In this document: positions 18,058 to 25,864 of the stretch, one piece after another
Numbering within the stretch: position 1 is the first letter of the stretch
How the letters are laid out: each line of letters begins with the position of its first letter
DNA from: Clostridiales bacterium FE2011
Lineage (GTDB): Bacteria; Bacillota; Clostridia; Christensenellales; Aristaeellaceae
NCBI GenBank assembly: GCA_017569305.1
Contig: CP069418.1
Coordinates: 1,736,001 to 1,800,000, forward strand
DNA length: 64,000 nucleotides
Direction of reading: 5' to 3'
Translations under genes and position numbers: made by a program
The notes under the pieces: generated by a model
Database searches by the model: none
The model's input: the letters and a program-made list of their open reading frames with translations, nothing else
Told to the model about the DNA's origin: nothing

Positions 18058-18073
18058 TGTTTCACGTGAAACA
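18058..18073. promoter_or_regulatory. parS site 2
   Basis: A second perfect copy of TGTTTCACGTGAAACA, 118 bp from the first (start to start), in the same intergenic region. Confidence 0.93.
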
Positions 18074-18119
18074 TTCAGCTGTATATATACAAACCATAAT
18101 ATATAAGTATCGTAAACAT

Positions 18120-19259
18120 TTAATTCTGAATTCTGAATTCTGAATTCTGAATTTCTTCTACCTTTGCCTCGCCTGCGTCAGCTGAAACCATCCACATCTT
18201 ATCCACTTTTTCACAGTCCACGTCATCCCGGTCAGCACAGGTGATAAAAGTCTGGAAGGAGCTGATTTCACCGATCAGGCAGGCCCGGCGTTTCCGGTCC
18301 AGTTCGCTCATCACGTCATCCAGGAGGAGTACCGGCTCTTCGCCGCTCTGATCCCTCAGGATCTGCATCTGGGATAATTTCATGCTTAGAGCGGCTGTCC
18401 GGATCTGTCCCTGGCTGGCAAACTGTTTCATCTGGTTCTTATTCAGCGTCAGGATCAGGTCATCCCTGTGTGGACCGACAGAAGTAAATCCCATCCGGAT
18501 ATCGTCCTCCCTGTTTTCCCTGAAGAGGCGGCAGAGGACTTCCTCTATTTCTGTTTCTTCCTTTACAGAGGAATGATATGCCAGACGGAAAATCTCATCT
18601 GTATCCGAAACCCGCTGATATGTTTCCCGTGCGCATTCAGATAAGAGCGAAACGATTCTCCTCCTTTCACGGATAATCACCGCTGCAGGAGCAGCCATTG
18701 TTTCCTCAAAAGCTGAAAGCATGGAAGTATCAGCATAGGAGTTTGCCCGCAGGTTCCGGATCAGGGCATTCCGCTGATCCATGCAGGTCCGGTATTGCTG
18801 GAGGGCAATGAAATATCCCCTGTTGATCTGGCTGATCATCATATCCAGGTACCGTCTCCGCAGGGACGGTCCTTCCTTGATCAATCCGAGATCTTCAGGT
18901 GAAAAGATGACGCAGCGCAGGCAGCCCATCATATCGGAAAACTTCGCAATCTTTTTTCCGTCCAGCAGGATGGACTTTTTCTGTGTTTCATCAGGATGAA
19001 AGCGTACGGCGATTTCACGCTGGCCTAATGAATTGCGGATGGAGACAGAAGAAAGAGCAAACGCTTCACCGTTTTTGACCGCGTTGGCATCATTTGAAAT
19101 CCGGTGAGAACGGCCCAGTGAGCAATAGTGAATCGCTTCCAGCAGATTCGTCTTGCCGGATCCGTTCCTTCCGAAATACAGATTGACGCCGGGATGGGGG
19201 TGAAGTGTCAGCTCGCTGTAATTTCTGAAGTTTTTCAGTTTCAGTTCTTCTATCAGCAT
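18120..19259 (-). CDS. recF: DNA replication and repair protein RecF
   Basis: About 379 residues of the SMC-like RecF ATPase, which helps load RecA at gaps. Walker A GRNGSGKTNLLEAI (about 30-43), the signature region QGQIRTAALSMKL and Walker B PVLLLDDVMSELD are intact. I place the start at ATG 19259 (MLIEELKLKNFRNY), which matches RecF N termini; an ATG eight codons upstream is possible and neither has a strong ribosome site. The last ten or so residues (EIQNSEFRIQN) are encoded by the heptanucleotide array, so the repeat has become the C-terminal tail. The gene lies 67 bp downstream of dnaN. Confidence 0.95.
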   Translation of the reverse strand: MLIEELKLKNFRNYSELTLHPHPGVNLYFGRNGSGKTNLLEAIHYCSLGRSHRISNDANAVKNGEAFALSSVSIRNSLGQREIAVRFHPDETQKKSILLDGKKIAKFSDMMGCLRCVIFSPEDLGLIKEGPSLRRRYLDMMISQINRGYFIALQQYRTCMDQRNALIRNLRANSYADTSMLSAFEETMAAPAAVIIRERRRIVSLLSECARETYQRVSDTDEIFRLAYHSSVKEETEIEEVLCRLFRENREDDIRMGFTSVGPHRDDLILTLNKNQMKQFASQGQIRTAALSMKLSQMQILRDQSGEEPVLLLDDVMSELDRKRRACLIGEISSFQTFITCADRDDVDCEKVDKMWMVSADAGEAKVEEIQNSEFRIQN

Positions 19260-19326
19260 CTTTTTTAAAACAGAAAACGGCATGATCCGGAATCCGGACA
19301 GCCGTTTTCAGATGATATCCTTTATC

Positions 19327-20442
19327 TTACTGGAAAACACGTACCGGCAGAATCAGGTAGAGATAGTCATTGCCCTTCTGAGGAACAACCACACAGGGGC
19401 TGACGCTGGAATTGAATTTCATGCACAGCTCCTCATCCGGAACATTCCTGATCACATCCGTAATGTATCTTGCATTGAAAGCAATATCAATGGGTTCACC
19501 GTTCAGGGAAGCTTCCATTTCTTCTTCCACATCACCCAGTTCAGCATTGGAAGAAATTTTCAGGACGTCATCACGGAAGCTCATCTTGATCAGGTTATTT
19601 TTTCCTTCACGGGCCATCAGGCTTGCGCGTTCAATAGCGTCCTGGACGTTGCTCTTGTTTGCCAGCGCTTCCGTCTTGAAATCAGAAGGCAGAATGCGGC
19701 GGTAATCAATATATTCACCGGCCAGCAGAACACTGGACAGGCGGATATTGCCAAAGGTGCACTGCATTCTTCCCTTATCCACCAGCAGCGTGCAGAACGC
19801 ATCATCATCCGGAAGAATCTTGGTCAGTTCATTCAGTACCTTACCGGGAATGACGGCGCTGACCACGTCAACGCCTGCCGGCAGTTCAAAGGGCTGGAAC
19901 AGCTTATACATTGCCAGCCGGAATCCATCCAGCGCAACCAGCCGGGCTTCACTGCGGTTCACTTCCAGCAGGCTGCCGGTCAGGATCTGTCGGCTTTCAT
20001 CTGTGGCAATAGCGAAAACCACATGGGAAATCATATCCTTAAACTTGTTCTGCTGGATTTTTACGGCAGAACCGGTTTTCATCGGATTAATTTCCGGATA
20101 TTCAGCCGGATTCATCACAGCCAGGGAGCTGCGGTTCTTCATGCAGCGAATGGTAGCTGAACGATGATCCTGCTCCGTGATTGTCACGGTACCGGAAGGC
20201 ATCTTACGGATCATTTCCGTAAAAATCCTGCCGGGCAGCACCGTCTGGCCTTCTTCCTGCACGGAAGCGGCATTGGTGTATTCAATGGTCAGCGACCCGT
20301 CGGAACAGGTCATCATAACACGGTTCTCTTCAGCTGAGATCAGCACACCTTCCAGGATTTGTTTTGCCGGACGGGGGGACAGTGCTCTGGTGACAATGTT
20401 GAGTCCTTCAAGCAGGTCCTGAGAGTTCATGGATAGGATCAT
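19327..20442 (-). CDS. dnaN: DNA polymerase III beta subunit (sliding clamp)
   Basis: A 371-residue beta clamp of normal length. It encircles DNA and tethers polymerase. Recognisable segments are LEGLNIVTRALSPRPAKQILEGVLI at the N terminus, VALDGFRLAMYK in the middle and the C-terminal YLYLILPVRVF clamp end. It forms the dnaN-recF pair usual for origin regions, but dnaA is not upstream; pgsA and rimO are. The start ATG has AGAGGTTG upstream; a second ATG four codons later is also possible. Confidence 0.96.
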   Translation of the reverse strand: MILSMNSQDLLEGLNIVTRALSPRPAKQILEGVLISAEENRVMMTCSDGSLTIEYTNAASVQEEGQTVLPGRIFTEMIRKMPSGTVTITEQDHRSATIRCMKNRSSLAVMNPAEYPEINPMKTGSAVKIQQNKFKDMISHVVFAIATDESRQILTGSLLEVNRSEARLVALDGFRLAMYKLFQPFELPAGVDVVSAVIPGKVLNELTKILPDDDAFCTLLVDKGRMQCTFGNIRLSSVLLAGEYIDYRRILPSDFKTEALANKSNVQDAIERASLMAREGKNNLIKMSFRDDVLKISSNAELGDVEEEMEASLNGEPIDIAFNARYITDVIRNVPDEELCMKFNSSVSPCVVVPQKGNDYLYLILPVRVFQ

Positions 20443-20791
20443 TTCGGTTCAACCTCTTTCGTCTGAAAACGCGGAATGCTCTTAATTATATAAGAACAAG
20501 TCGTTGTAGTAATAGAACATGTGAAAACTGTGGAGAACACGGCAAAAGAATGAAATAATTCATTTGCTGCGGTGGAAAAAATGTGAATATGCATACCGGT
20601 TATCAACAGGATTCCTGTTATATTTCCATATCAGCTCATGCAAATCCTTCTTTTTGGGAAGGATCAGGAAAGAGCGGAAAGGGATAACCGGATCCGGTGA
20701 ATGAAAACGGAGTGGAAACCGGTTCAGTAATCCACAGTTTTCAGTGAATTCACCGGGTTGGGGAAAAGCGGATGTGGAAACCGGGAAGCCT
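20443..20791. promoter_or_regulatory. dnaN upstream region with near-match DnaA boxes
   Basis: This stretch without a gene contains three boxes one mismatch from TTATCCACA: 20529-20537 (minus), 20600-20608 (plus, TTATCAACA) and 20728-20736 (plus, TAATCCACA), plus weaker ones. The likely role is DnaA control of dnaN-recF or part of the origin. Confidence 0.5.
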
Positions 20792-21325
20792 TTATTTTTC
20801 AGACAAAACAGAGGCGTTCCTCACAAAATAATCCACAGCGGAACCCAGGGTAAGCAGCACGACAATGCCGGCTAAAACCGCCAGCGGCCAGCATTCATAA
20901 ACGGAAAGATTCAGGATCAGCATGGCGCTGATCAGGATCATCTGGCAGGCGGTTTTCCACTTGCCAAGCGGTCCGGCGGCGATCACGTTTCCTTTGGTGA
21001 CGGCAACCATCCGCAGTCCGTCCACTGCCAGTTCCCGGCAGAGAATGATGATCACGATCCAGGCAGGCATCATCTTCAGGTAAACCAGCATAATCAGGGT
21101 GGTCAGGACAAGAAGTTTATCTGCCACGGGATCAATGAATTTACCGAAATCCGTCACAAGGTTCCGTTTCCGGGCAATTTTTCCATCCAGGAAATCTGTC
21201 AGGCAGCCGATAATGAACAGCACCGCTGCAATGATCCGGCAGGTATCAGACGGAAAATGAAGCAGCGTTACAATGGCGGGAATACAGAGTACCCGGGCAA
21301 CGCTCAGTTTATTCGGAAGGTTCAA
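20792..21325 (-). CDS. pgsA: CDP-diacylglycerol--glycerol-3-phosphate 3-phosphatidyltransferase
   Basis: A 177-residue membrane enzyme that makes phosphatidylglycerol phosphate from CDP-diacylglycerol and glycerol-3-phosphate. The CDP-alcohol phosphatidyltransferase signature D-G-x2-A-R-x8-G-x3-D-x3-D is present (TDFLDGKIARKRNLVTDFGKF followed by DPVADK, residues about 42-70). Four to five membrane segments are apparent. It overlaps rimO by 4 bp, the standard Firmicutes rimO-pgsA arrangement. Confidence 0.95.
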   Translation of the reverse strand: MNLPNKLSVARVLCIPAIVTLLHFPSDTCRIIAAVLFIIGCLTDFLDGKIARKRNLVTDFGKFIDPVADKLLVLTTLIMLVYLKMMPAWIVIIILCRELAVDGLRMVAVTKGNVIAAGPLGKWKTACQMILISAMLILNLSVYECWPLAVLAGIVVLLTLGSAVDYFVRNASVLSEK

Positions 21326-22638
21326 AGCATTTTACCTCTCAAGTCATATTCTTCAGCGGAGAGGATCCTGACGGGAATGAACTGTCCGGGCTGGGGACGG
21401 GCTTCTCCGCAGGAAACATAAATTTCTCCGTCTGTTTCGGGAGCTTCACGGCAGCTGCGGCCCAGGACATTGCCCCGGCCGTCCGTATCGGTCACCAGCA
21501 CCTGTTCCACAGAACCGACCCTGGCCAGGTTGCGCTTCAGGGATATCTTCTGTTGCAGGGTCATCAGGCGGTCCAGCCGCTCCTGCTTGATTTCTTCAGG
21601 AATCTGGTCAGGCATTTTCGCGGCGGGGGTTCCTTCTTCCGGTGAATAAGCGAAAGCGCCCAGCCGGTCAAATTCAGTTTCTTCCACAAAGTCCAGCAGT
21701 TCACGGAACTGGTCTTCCGTTTCACCGGGGAATCCGACAATCAGGGAAGTTCTCAGCGTCAGGTTTCTTTCCCGGGCGCCGCGGACGCAGCGGAGGATAT
21801 CCTCCCGTGTTCCCCGGCGGTGCATGCGGTGAAGCAGGTCAGCATTGATATGCTGCACCGGAATATCCAGGTAGGGACAGACGTTGTCTGTTTCCGCCAG
21901 AACGTCCAGCAGGGCGTCGTTTGTTTCATCCGGATAGCAGTAAAGCACCCGGAGCCAGTCCACCCCGTCAATGGCGGCAGCTTTTCGCATCAGGTCGGGA
22001 AGAGTGGTATGGGGATGGTTTTCCGTTCCGTAACGGGTGGTATCCTGGGCCACCAGGATGTGCTCCCGGACGCCGGAATCTGCCAGGGAGGTGATTTCCC
22101 GGAGAATCGCCTTTTCATCCCGGCTGCGGTAAGGTCCGCGGATCATCGGAATGGCGCAGAAGGTGCAGCGGTTGGAGCAGCCTTCACCGATCCGGATGTA
22201 AGCGGAATATCCCGGTGTGGTCAGGACCCGGTCATGCTCATAATAACTGAAGTCGTCATTGCAAAGGCAGGGACGTTCAGCACCAAGCGCCTTTTCAATG
22301 GCAGCCGGAAGCTCCGCGTACTGATTGACACCCAGCAGTACGTCAATTTCCGGAATGTCCTTCAGCAGGTCCCCGGAATAACGCTGGCTGAGACAGCCGG
22401 TTACAACCAGGACCTTGCAGCGGCCGGTTGTTTTATATTCCGCCATATCCAGGATGGTATTGACGGATTCTTCCTTGGCAGGGTCAATGAACCCGCAGGT
22501 GTTCACCAGCAGGATATCCGCTTCCGCCGGATCACTTGTGATCACAAAGCCCTTATCCTTCAGCAAACCGAGCGCTGTTTCCGTGTCAACCCGGTTCTTG
22601 TTGCAGCCGAGGGAAATCGCTCCGACAGAATAGGCCAT
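21322..22638 (-). CDS. rimO: Ribosomal protein S12 methylthiotransferase
   Basis: A 438-residue radical-SAM methylthiotransferase that modifies an Asp of ribosomal protein S12. An N-terminal MTTase domain carries conserved Cys (SLGCNKNRVDTE, NTCGFIDPAKEES, GCLSQRY), a radical-SAM CxxxCxxC motif follows (GEGCSNRCTFCAIP, about 150), and a C-terminal TRAM domain ends the protein. The ATG at 22638 follows GAGGAAGG; upstream in-frame starts would add unrelated residues. It is divergent from polA across about 145 bp. Confidence 0.95.
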   Translation of the reverse strand: MAYSVGAISLGCNKNRVDTETALGLLKDKGFVITSDPAEADILLVNTCGFIDPAKEESVNTILDMAEYKTTGRCKVLVVTGCLSQRYSGDLLKDIPEIDVLLGVNQYAELPAAIEKALGAERPCLCNDDFSYYEHDRVLTTPGYSAYIRIGEGCSNRCTFCAIPMIRGPYRSRDEKAILREITSLADSGVREHILVAQDTTRYGTENHPHTTLPDLMRKAAAIDGVDWLRVLYCYPDETNDALLDVLAETDNVCPYLDIPVQHINADLLHRMHRRGTREDILRCVRGARERNLTLRTSLIVGFPGETEDQFRELLDFVEETEFDRLGAFAYSPEEGTPAAKMPDQIPEEIKQERLDRLMTLQQKISLKRNLARVGSVEQVLVTDTDGRGNVLGRSCREAPETDGEIYVSCGEARPQPGQFIPVRILSAEEYDLRGKML

Positions 22639-22715
22639 GAAACGCCCTTCCTCTCTCATAAACATGGATGTATACAGATGAAAGTATACCATGTTTCAGG
22701 CGGTTTGAAAAGGAA

Positions 22716-22745
22716 TGGACAGGAAAGCGCGGGATCAACTATAAT
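22716..22745 (+). promoter_or_regulatory. Promoter of polA
   Basis: TGGACA (22716-22721), 18 bp, TATAAT (22740-22745). The -10 box overlaps an in-frame ATG at 22744, which excludes that ATG as the start and supports the TTG at 22783. Confidence 0.7.
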
Positions 22746-22782
22746 GAAGAAACTGAATGAGGATATGAAGGGAGGAACCTTC

Positions 22783-25347
22783 TTGAAGGATATCTTTCTG
22801 CTGGTGGACGGAAACAGCCTGATGCACCGTGCTTTCCATGCTCTTCCGGTCATGGACGCGGACGGGATTTATACCAATGCGGTGTACGGCTTTTTAAGCA
22901 TGCTGCTCAAGGTGATCAAAGAGGAAAACGTGCAGTACCTGGCGGTTTGCTTTGATGAACACGGCCCGACCTTCCGTCATACAGTGTATGCGGATTACAA
23001 AGCCGGACGGAAGGAGACGCCTCCGGAACTGCGGCAGCAGTTCGGCACCATCCTGTCCCTGCTGGATGATATGGGAATCCGCCGTTTCTCCCTGCAGGGC
23101 TGGGAGGCGGATGACTTGCTGGGAACGCTGAGCCTGAAAGGTGCTGCGGCCGGCGCGACGCCCCTGCTGCTGACCGGTGACCGGGACGCCCTGCAGCTGG
23201 TGGGCGGCGGAACGGAGCTGATGTTCACCCGCAAGGGCATTTCAGAAACCATCCGTTTTACTCCCTCAAAAGTATATGAAGAATACGGTTTTACCCCGGA
23301 ACAGGTGACGGACTGGAAAGGCCTGGCGGGGGACTCCAGCGACAATATTCCCGGTGTGCCGGGCGTCGGCGACAAGACCGCGGTAAAACTGCTGCAGGAA
23401 TACGGCACCCTGGAAAAGGTGCTGGAAAACGCGGATAAGGTGAAGGGCAAGCTGGGTGAAAAGCTGGCGGCTTATGCGGACCAGGCCCGCTTCAGCAAGG
23501 AGCTGGCAACAATCCGCCGGGACGCGCCGGTGGAATTCACCCTCAGCTCCTGTGTCCTGCCGGATCTGAGAAAAGGCATTCCGGCATTGGCGAAGCTGAA
23601 GCTGAACAGCATCATCAAACGGCTGGACAGTGAGGGAAAAGGCGGGGAAACCGAAGAGAAGAAAGGTCCGGAAGCATTGGCTTTTGAACCGGCGGTCTCC
23701 CTTGAGTCCGTATCCGGTATTGCCGCCTGGCTGGATGAGACAAAGGCAGCGGGACCGCTGTGCGTATATGTATCGGAAATGGCGGTTTCTCTGGCCCGGG
23801 AGGGCGGTAAACGCGCGGAAATCAGCCTCGGCGGCGACCTGCTGAATCCCGGGATGGATCCGGCGGAAGTGCTGGGCGTGCTGGCAGGGGAGCTGAAAAA
23901 GGGAGAAGCAATCGTTCATGACGGCAAGACGCTGCTGCACCTGCTGGACCGCTGCGGCCTGGAAGGGCCGGAAAGCTTCGGTTGGGATACGATGCTGGCG
24001 GCTTACCTGCTGAATCCGCAGGAAAAAAGCTACCGGCTGGGCGCCCTGTGTCCCGATCTGCCGGAGGACGCGGGTACGCTTTGTTCCCTGGCGGTATGGC
24101 AGAAAAACCGGGTGGAAGAAGACGGCATGACACGGCTGATGAAGGAAATCGAGCAGCCGCTGAGCTTCGTGCTGTTCCGGATGGAACAGGCAGGATTTAC
24201 CGTCAACACGGAATTCCTGCGGGATCTGGGAAACAAGTATACGGCGGAGATTGACGAAAAGCGGGAGCAGGTGATCGCGGCCGCGGGTCATCCCTTTAAC
24301 CTGAACAGCACCCAGCAGCTTGGCGAGGTGCTGTTTGAGGAGATGAATCTCCCCCATGGAAAGAAAACTTCCAAGGGATATTCCACCTCGGTGGAGGTGC
24401 TGGAAGGCCTGCGCTTTGACGCGCCGGAGATTATTGAGCCGCTGCTGCGCTACCGCCAGCTGACCAAGCTGAACAGTACCTATGTGGAAGGACTCCTGCG
24501 GCTGGTGGACGGAAAGGGCCGGGTGCATTCCACCTTTGACCAGACAGCCACCGCCACGGGAAGGATTTCCTCTTCGGAACCGAACCTCCAGAATATTCCC
24601 GTCCGGACGGAGGAAGGAAAGGAAATCCGGGAAGCGTTCCTGCCCCGGGAAGGCTGGGTGCTGCTGGACGCGGACTACAGCCAGATCGAACTGCGGCTGA
24701 TGGCCCATTTCTCCGGGGATCCGGCGCTGATTGACGCCTTCCGCAAGGGAGAGGATATTCACGCGCGGACAGCCAGCGAAATCTTTGACGTTCCGCCGGA
24801 ATGGGTGACGCCGGAGCTGCGCAGCCGGGCAAAAGCGGTGAACTTCGGCCTGATCTACGGCATCAGCGGTTTCGGCCTGAGCCGGAATACCGGTGTCAGC
24901 CGCAAAGAGGCCGCGGCATTTATTGAAAAATACTTCCAGACTTATCCGGGTGTGAAGCGCTTCATGGATCGTACGGCGTCGGAAGGAGCCGACCGGGGCT
25001 ATGCGGAGACGCTGATGGGCCGGCGCCGTTATCTGCCGGAACTGCGTTCTCCCAAGGCGCCGATCCGGGAGTTCGGAAAGCGGGCGGCCATGAATACGCC
25101 GGTCCAGGGAACGGCTGCGGATATCATCAAGCTGGCCATGGTCCGGATTGACCGGGCGCTGCGGGAAGCGGGGCTGAAAAGCCGGCTGATCCTCCAGGTA
25201 CACGACGAACTGCTGCTGGAGTGCCCGCCGGAGGAGGCGAAACAGGCGGCGGCACTGCTGCGGGAAGCCATGGAGGACGCCATTGAACTGCAGGTTCCGC
25301 TGGTGGCGGAGGTGCACGAAGGCGAGAACTGGGCTTGCGCAAAATAA
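22783..25347 (+). CDS. polA: DNA polymerase I
   Basis: An 854-residue family A polymerase for gap filling and Okazaki-fragment processing. The N-terminal 5' nuclease domain (DGNSLMHRAFHALP at about 9; GLAGDSSDNIPGVPGVGDKTA at about 185) is followed by a degenerate 3'-5' exonuclease domain (about 300-460) lacking the DxE motif. The polymerase domain has motif A DADYSQIELRLMAHFSGD, motif B RAKAVNFGLIYGISGFG and motif C QVHDELLLE. Proofreading is therefore probably absent, as in Bacillus PolA. The start is TTG with GGGAGGA six bases upstream. Confidence 0.96.
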   Translation: MKDIFLLVDGNSLMHRAFHALPVMDADGIYTNAVYGFLSMLLKVIKEENVQYLAVCFDEHGPTFRHTVYADYKAGRKETPPELRQQFGTILSLLDDMGIRRFSLQGWEADDLLGTLSLKGAAAGATPLLLTGDRDALQLVGGGTELMFTRKGISETIRFTPSKVYEEYGFTPEQVTDWKGLAGDSSDNIPGVPGVGDKTAVKLLQEYGTLEKVLENADKVKGKLGEKLAAYADQARFSKELATIRRDAPVEFTLSSCVLPDLRKGIPALAKLKLNSIIKRLDSEGKGGETEEKKGPEALAFEPAVSLESVSGIAAWLDETKAAGPLCVYVSEMAVSLAREGGKRAEISLGGDLLNPGMDPAEVLGVLAGELKKGEAIVHDGKTLLHLLDRCGLEGPESFGWDTMLAAYLLNPQEKSYRLGALCPDLPEDAGTLCSLAVWQKNRVEEDGMTRLMKEIEQPLSFVLFRMEQAGFTVNTEFLRDLGNKYTAEIDEKREQVIAAAGHPFNLNSTQQLGEVLFEEMNLPHGKKTSKGYSTSVEVLEGLRFDAPEIIEPLLRYRQLTKLNSTYVEGLLRLVDGKGRVHSTFDQTATATGRISSSEPNLQNIPVRTEEGKEIREAFLPREGWVLLDADYSQIELRLMAHFSGDPALIDAFRKGEDIHARTASEIFDVPPEWVTPELRSRAKAVNFGLIYGISGFGLSRNTGVSRKEAAAFIEKYFQTYPGVKRFMDRTASEGADRGYAETLMGRRRYLPELRSPKAPIREFGKRAAMNTPVQGTAADIIKLAMVRIDRALREAGLKSRLILQVHDELLLECPPEEAKQAAALLREAMEDAIELQVPLVAEVHEGENWACAK

Positions 25348-25366
25348 GCTGAAACCGTTGAAGTAA

Positions 25367-25395
25367 TTGACATATTCGGATAAAGATGATACATT
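25367..25395 (+). promoter_or_regulatory. Promoter of the FakA-C-like gene
   Basis: TTGACA (25367-25372), 17 bp, TACATT (25390-25395), about 50 bp before the start codon. Confidence 0.75.
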
Positions 25396-25445
25396 GTGTT
25401 CCGTTCCCGTGAGAGACCGGAGAGTGAGGAAGGAGACGCAGGAAA

Positions 25446-25697
25446 ATGCTTGAGTTTAAATTCGATACCCAGCTTCTGATCGAGGGAAAAGACCTGGATG
25501 AGGACGCAATTAACGATTACTTCACCACCCATTTCAAGGGTGACTGCCTGCTGGCTGTGGGCGATGATGAACTGATCAAGATTCACTACCATACCAATGA
25601 GCCCTGGCAGGTGCTGGAATACTGTGCCAGCCTCGGTGAAATCTACGACATCGTTGTGGAGAACATGGAACGGCAGGAGCAGGGCCTGAAGGGCTGA
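25446..25697 (+). CDS. Stand-alone FakA/YloV C-terminal-like small protein
   Basis: An 83-residue acidic protein. The segment GDCLLAVGDDELIKIHYHTNEPWQVLEYCASLG and the ending IYDIVVENMERQ resemble the C-terminal domain of FakA (YloV), the fatty-acid kinase related to dihydroxyacetone kinase. No kinase domain is attached, so it is a single-domain paralogue, perhaps a binding or regulatory partner. GGAGACG precedes the ATG. It is a monocistronic unit with a strong promoter and terminator. Confidence 0.75.
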   Translation: MLEFKFDTQLLIEGKDLDEDAINDYFTTHFKGDCLLAVGDDELIKIHYHTNEPWQVLEYCASLGEIYDIVVENMERQEQGLKG

Positions 25698-25716
25698 GCA
25701 TTTTGATTGATAAAGT

Positions 25717-25754
25717 ACGGCGGAGAATGTAAAAAGCATTTTCCGCCGTTTTTG
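25717..25754 (+). terminator. Terminator after the FakA-C-like gene
   Basis: A 13-bp stem with one wobble pair (25717-25729 / 25737-25749, loop TAAAAAG), then five T. Confidence 0.9.
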
Positions 25755-25786
25755 TATGCAGTTATTGTCTTTCTTCTGCACTTTGA

Positions 25787-25815
25787 TTGTTTTTTGGCGC
25801 TTTGATGGTTATACT
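25787..25815 (+). promoter_or_regulatory. Possible livJ promoter
   Basis: TTGTTT (25787-25792), 17 bp, TATACT (25810-25815). The -35 is weak. Confidence 0.45.
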
Positions 25816-25864
25816 GAAATAACTTAAGACAAGGGTGTCAACCACATAACAAGGAGGAAGTATC

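Larger units (their letters stand above)
17834..18153. repeat. Inverted pair of heptanucleotide arrays around the parS segment
   Basis: The left arm (17834-17866) is AATTCAG-type and the right arm (18122-18153) is the reverse complement AATTCTG-type, about four units each. They enclose about 255 bp of AT-rich DNA containing both parS sites. The right arm overlaps the last codons of recF. No gene is seen in 17817-18119. Confidence 0.85.

Noticed and set aside
20600..20736. Primary origin directly upstream of dnaN
   Set aside because: Boxes there each carry a mismatch, while perfect boxes cluster at 14.2-15.2 kb; kept only as possible regulatory sites.
22744..22782. ATG at 22744 as the polA start
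   Set aside because: It overlaps the TATAAT of the promoter and has no ribosome site; TTG at 22783 has GGGAGGA.
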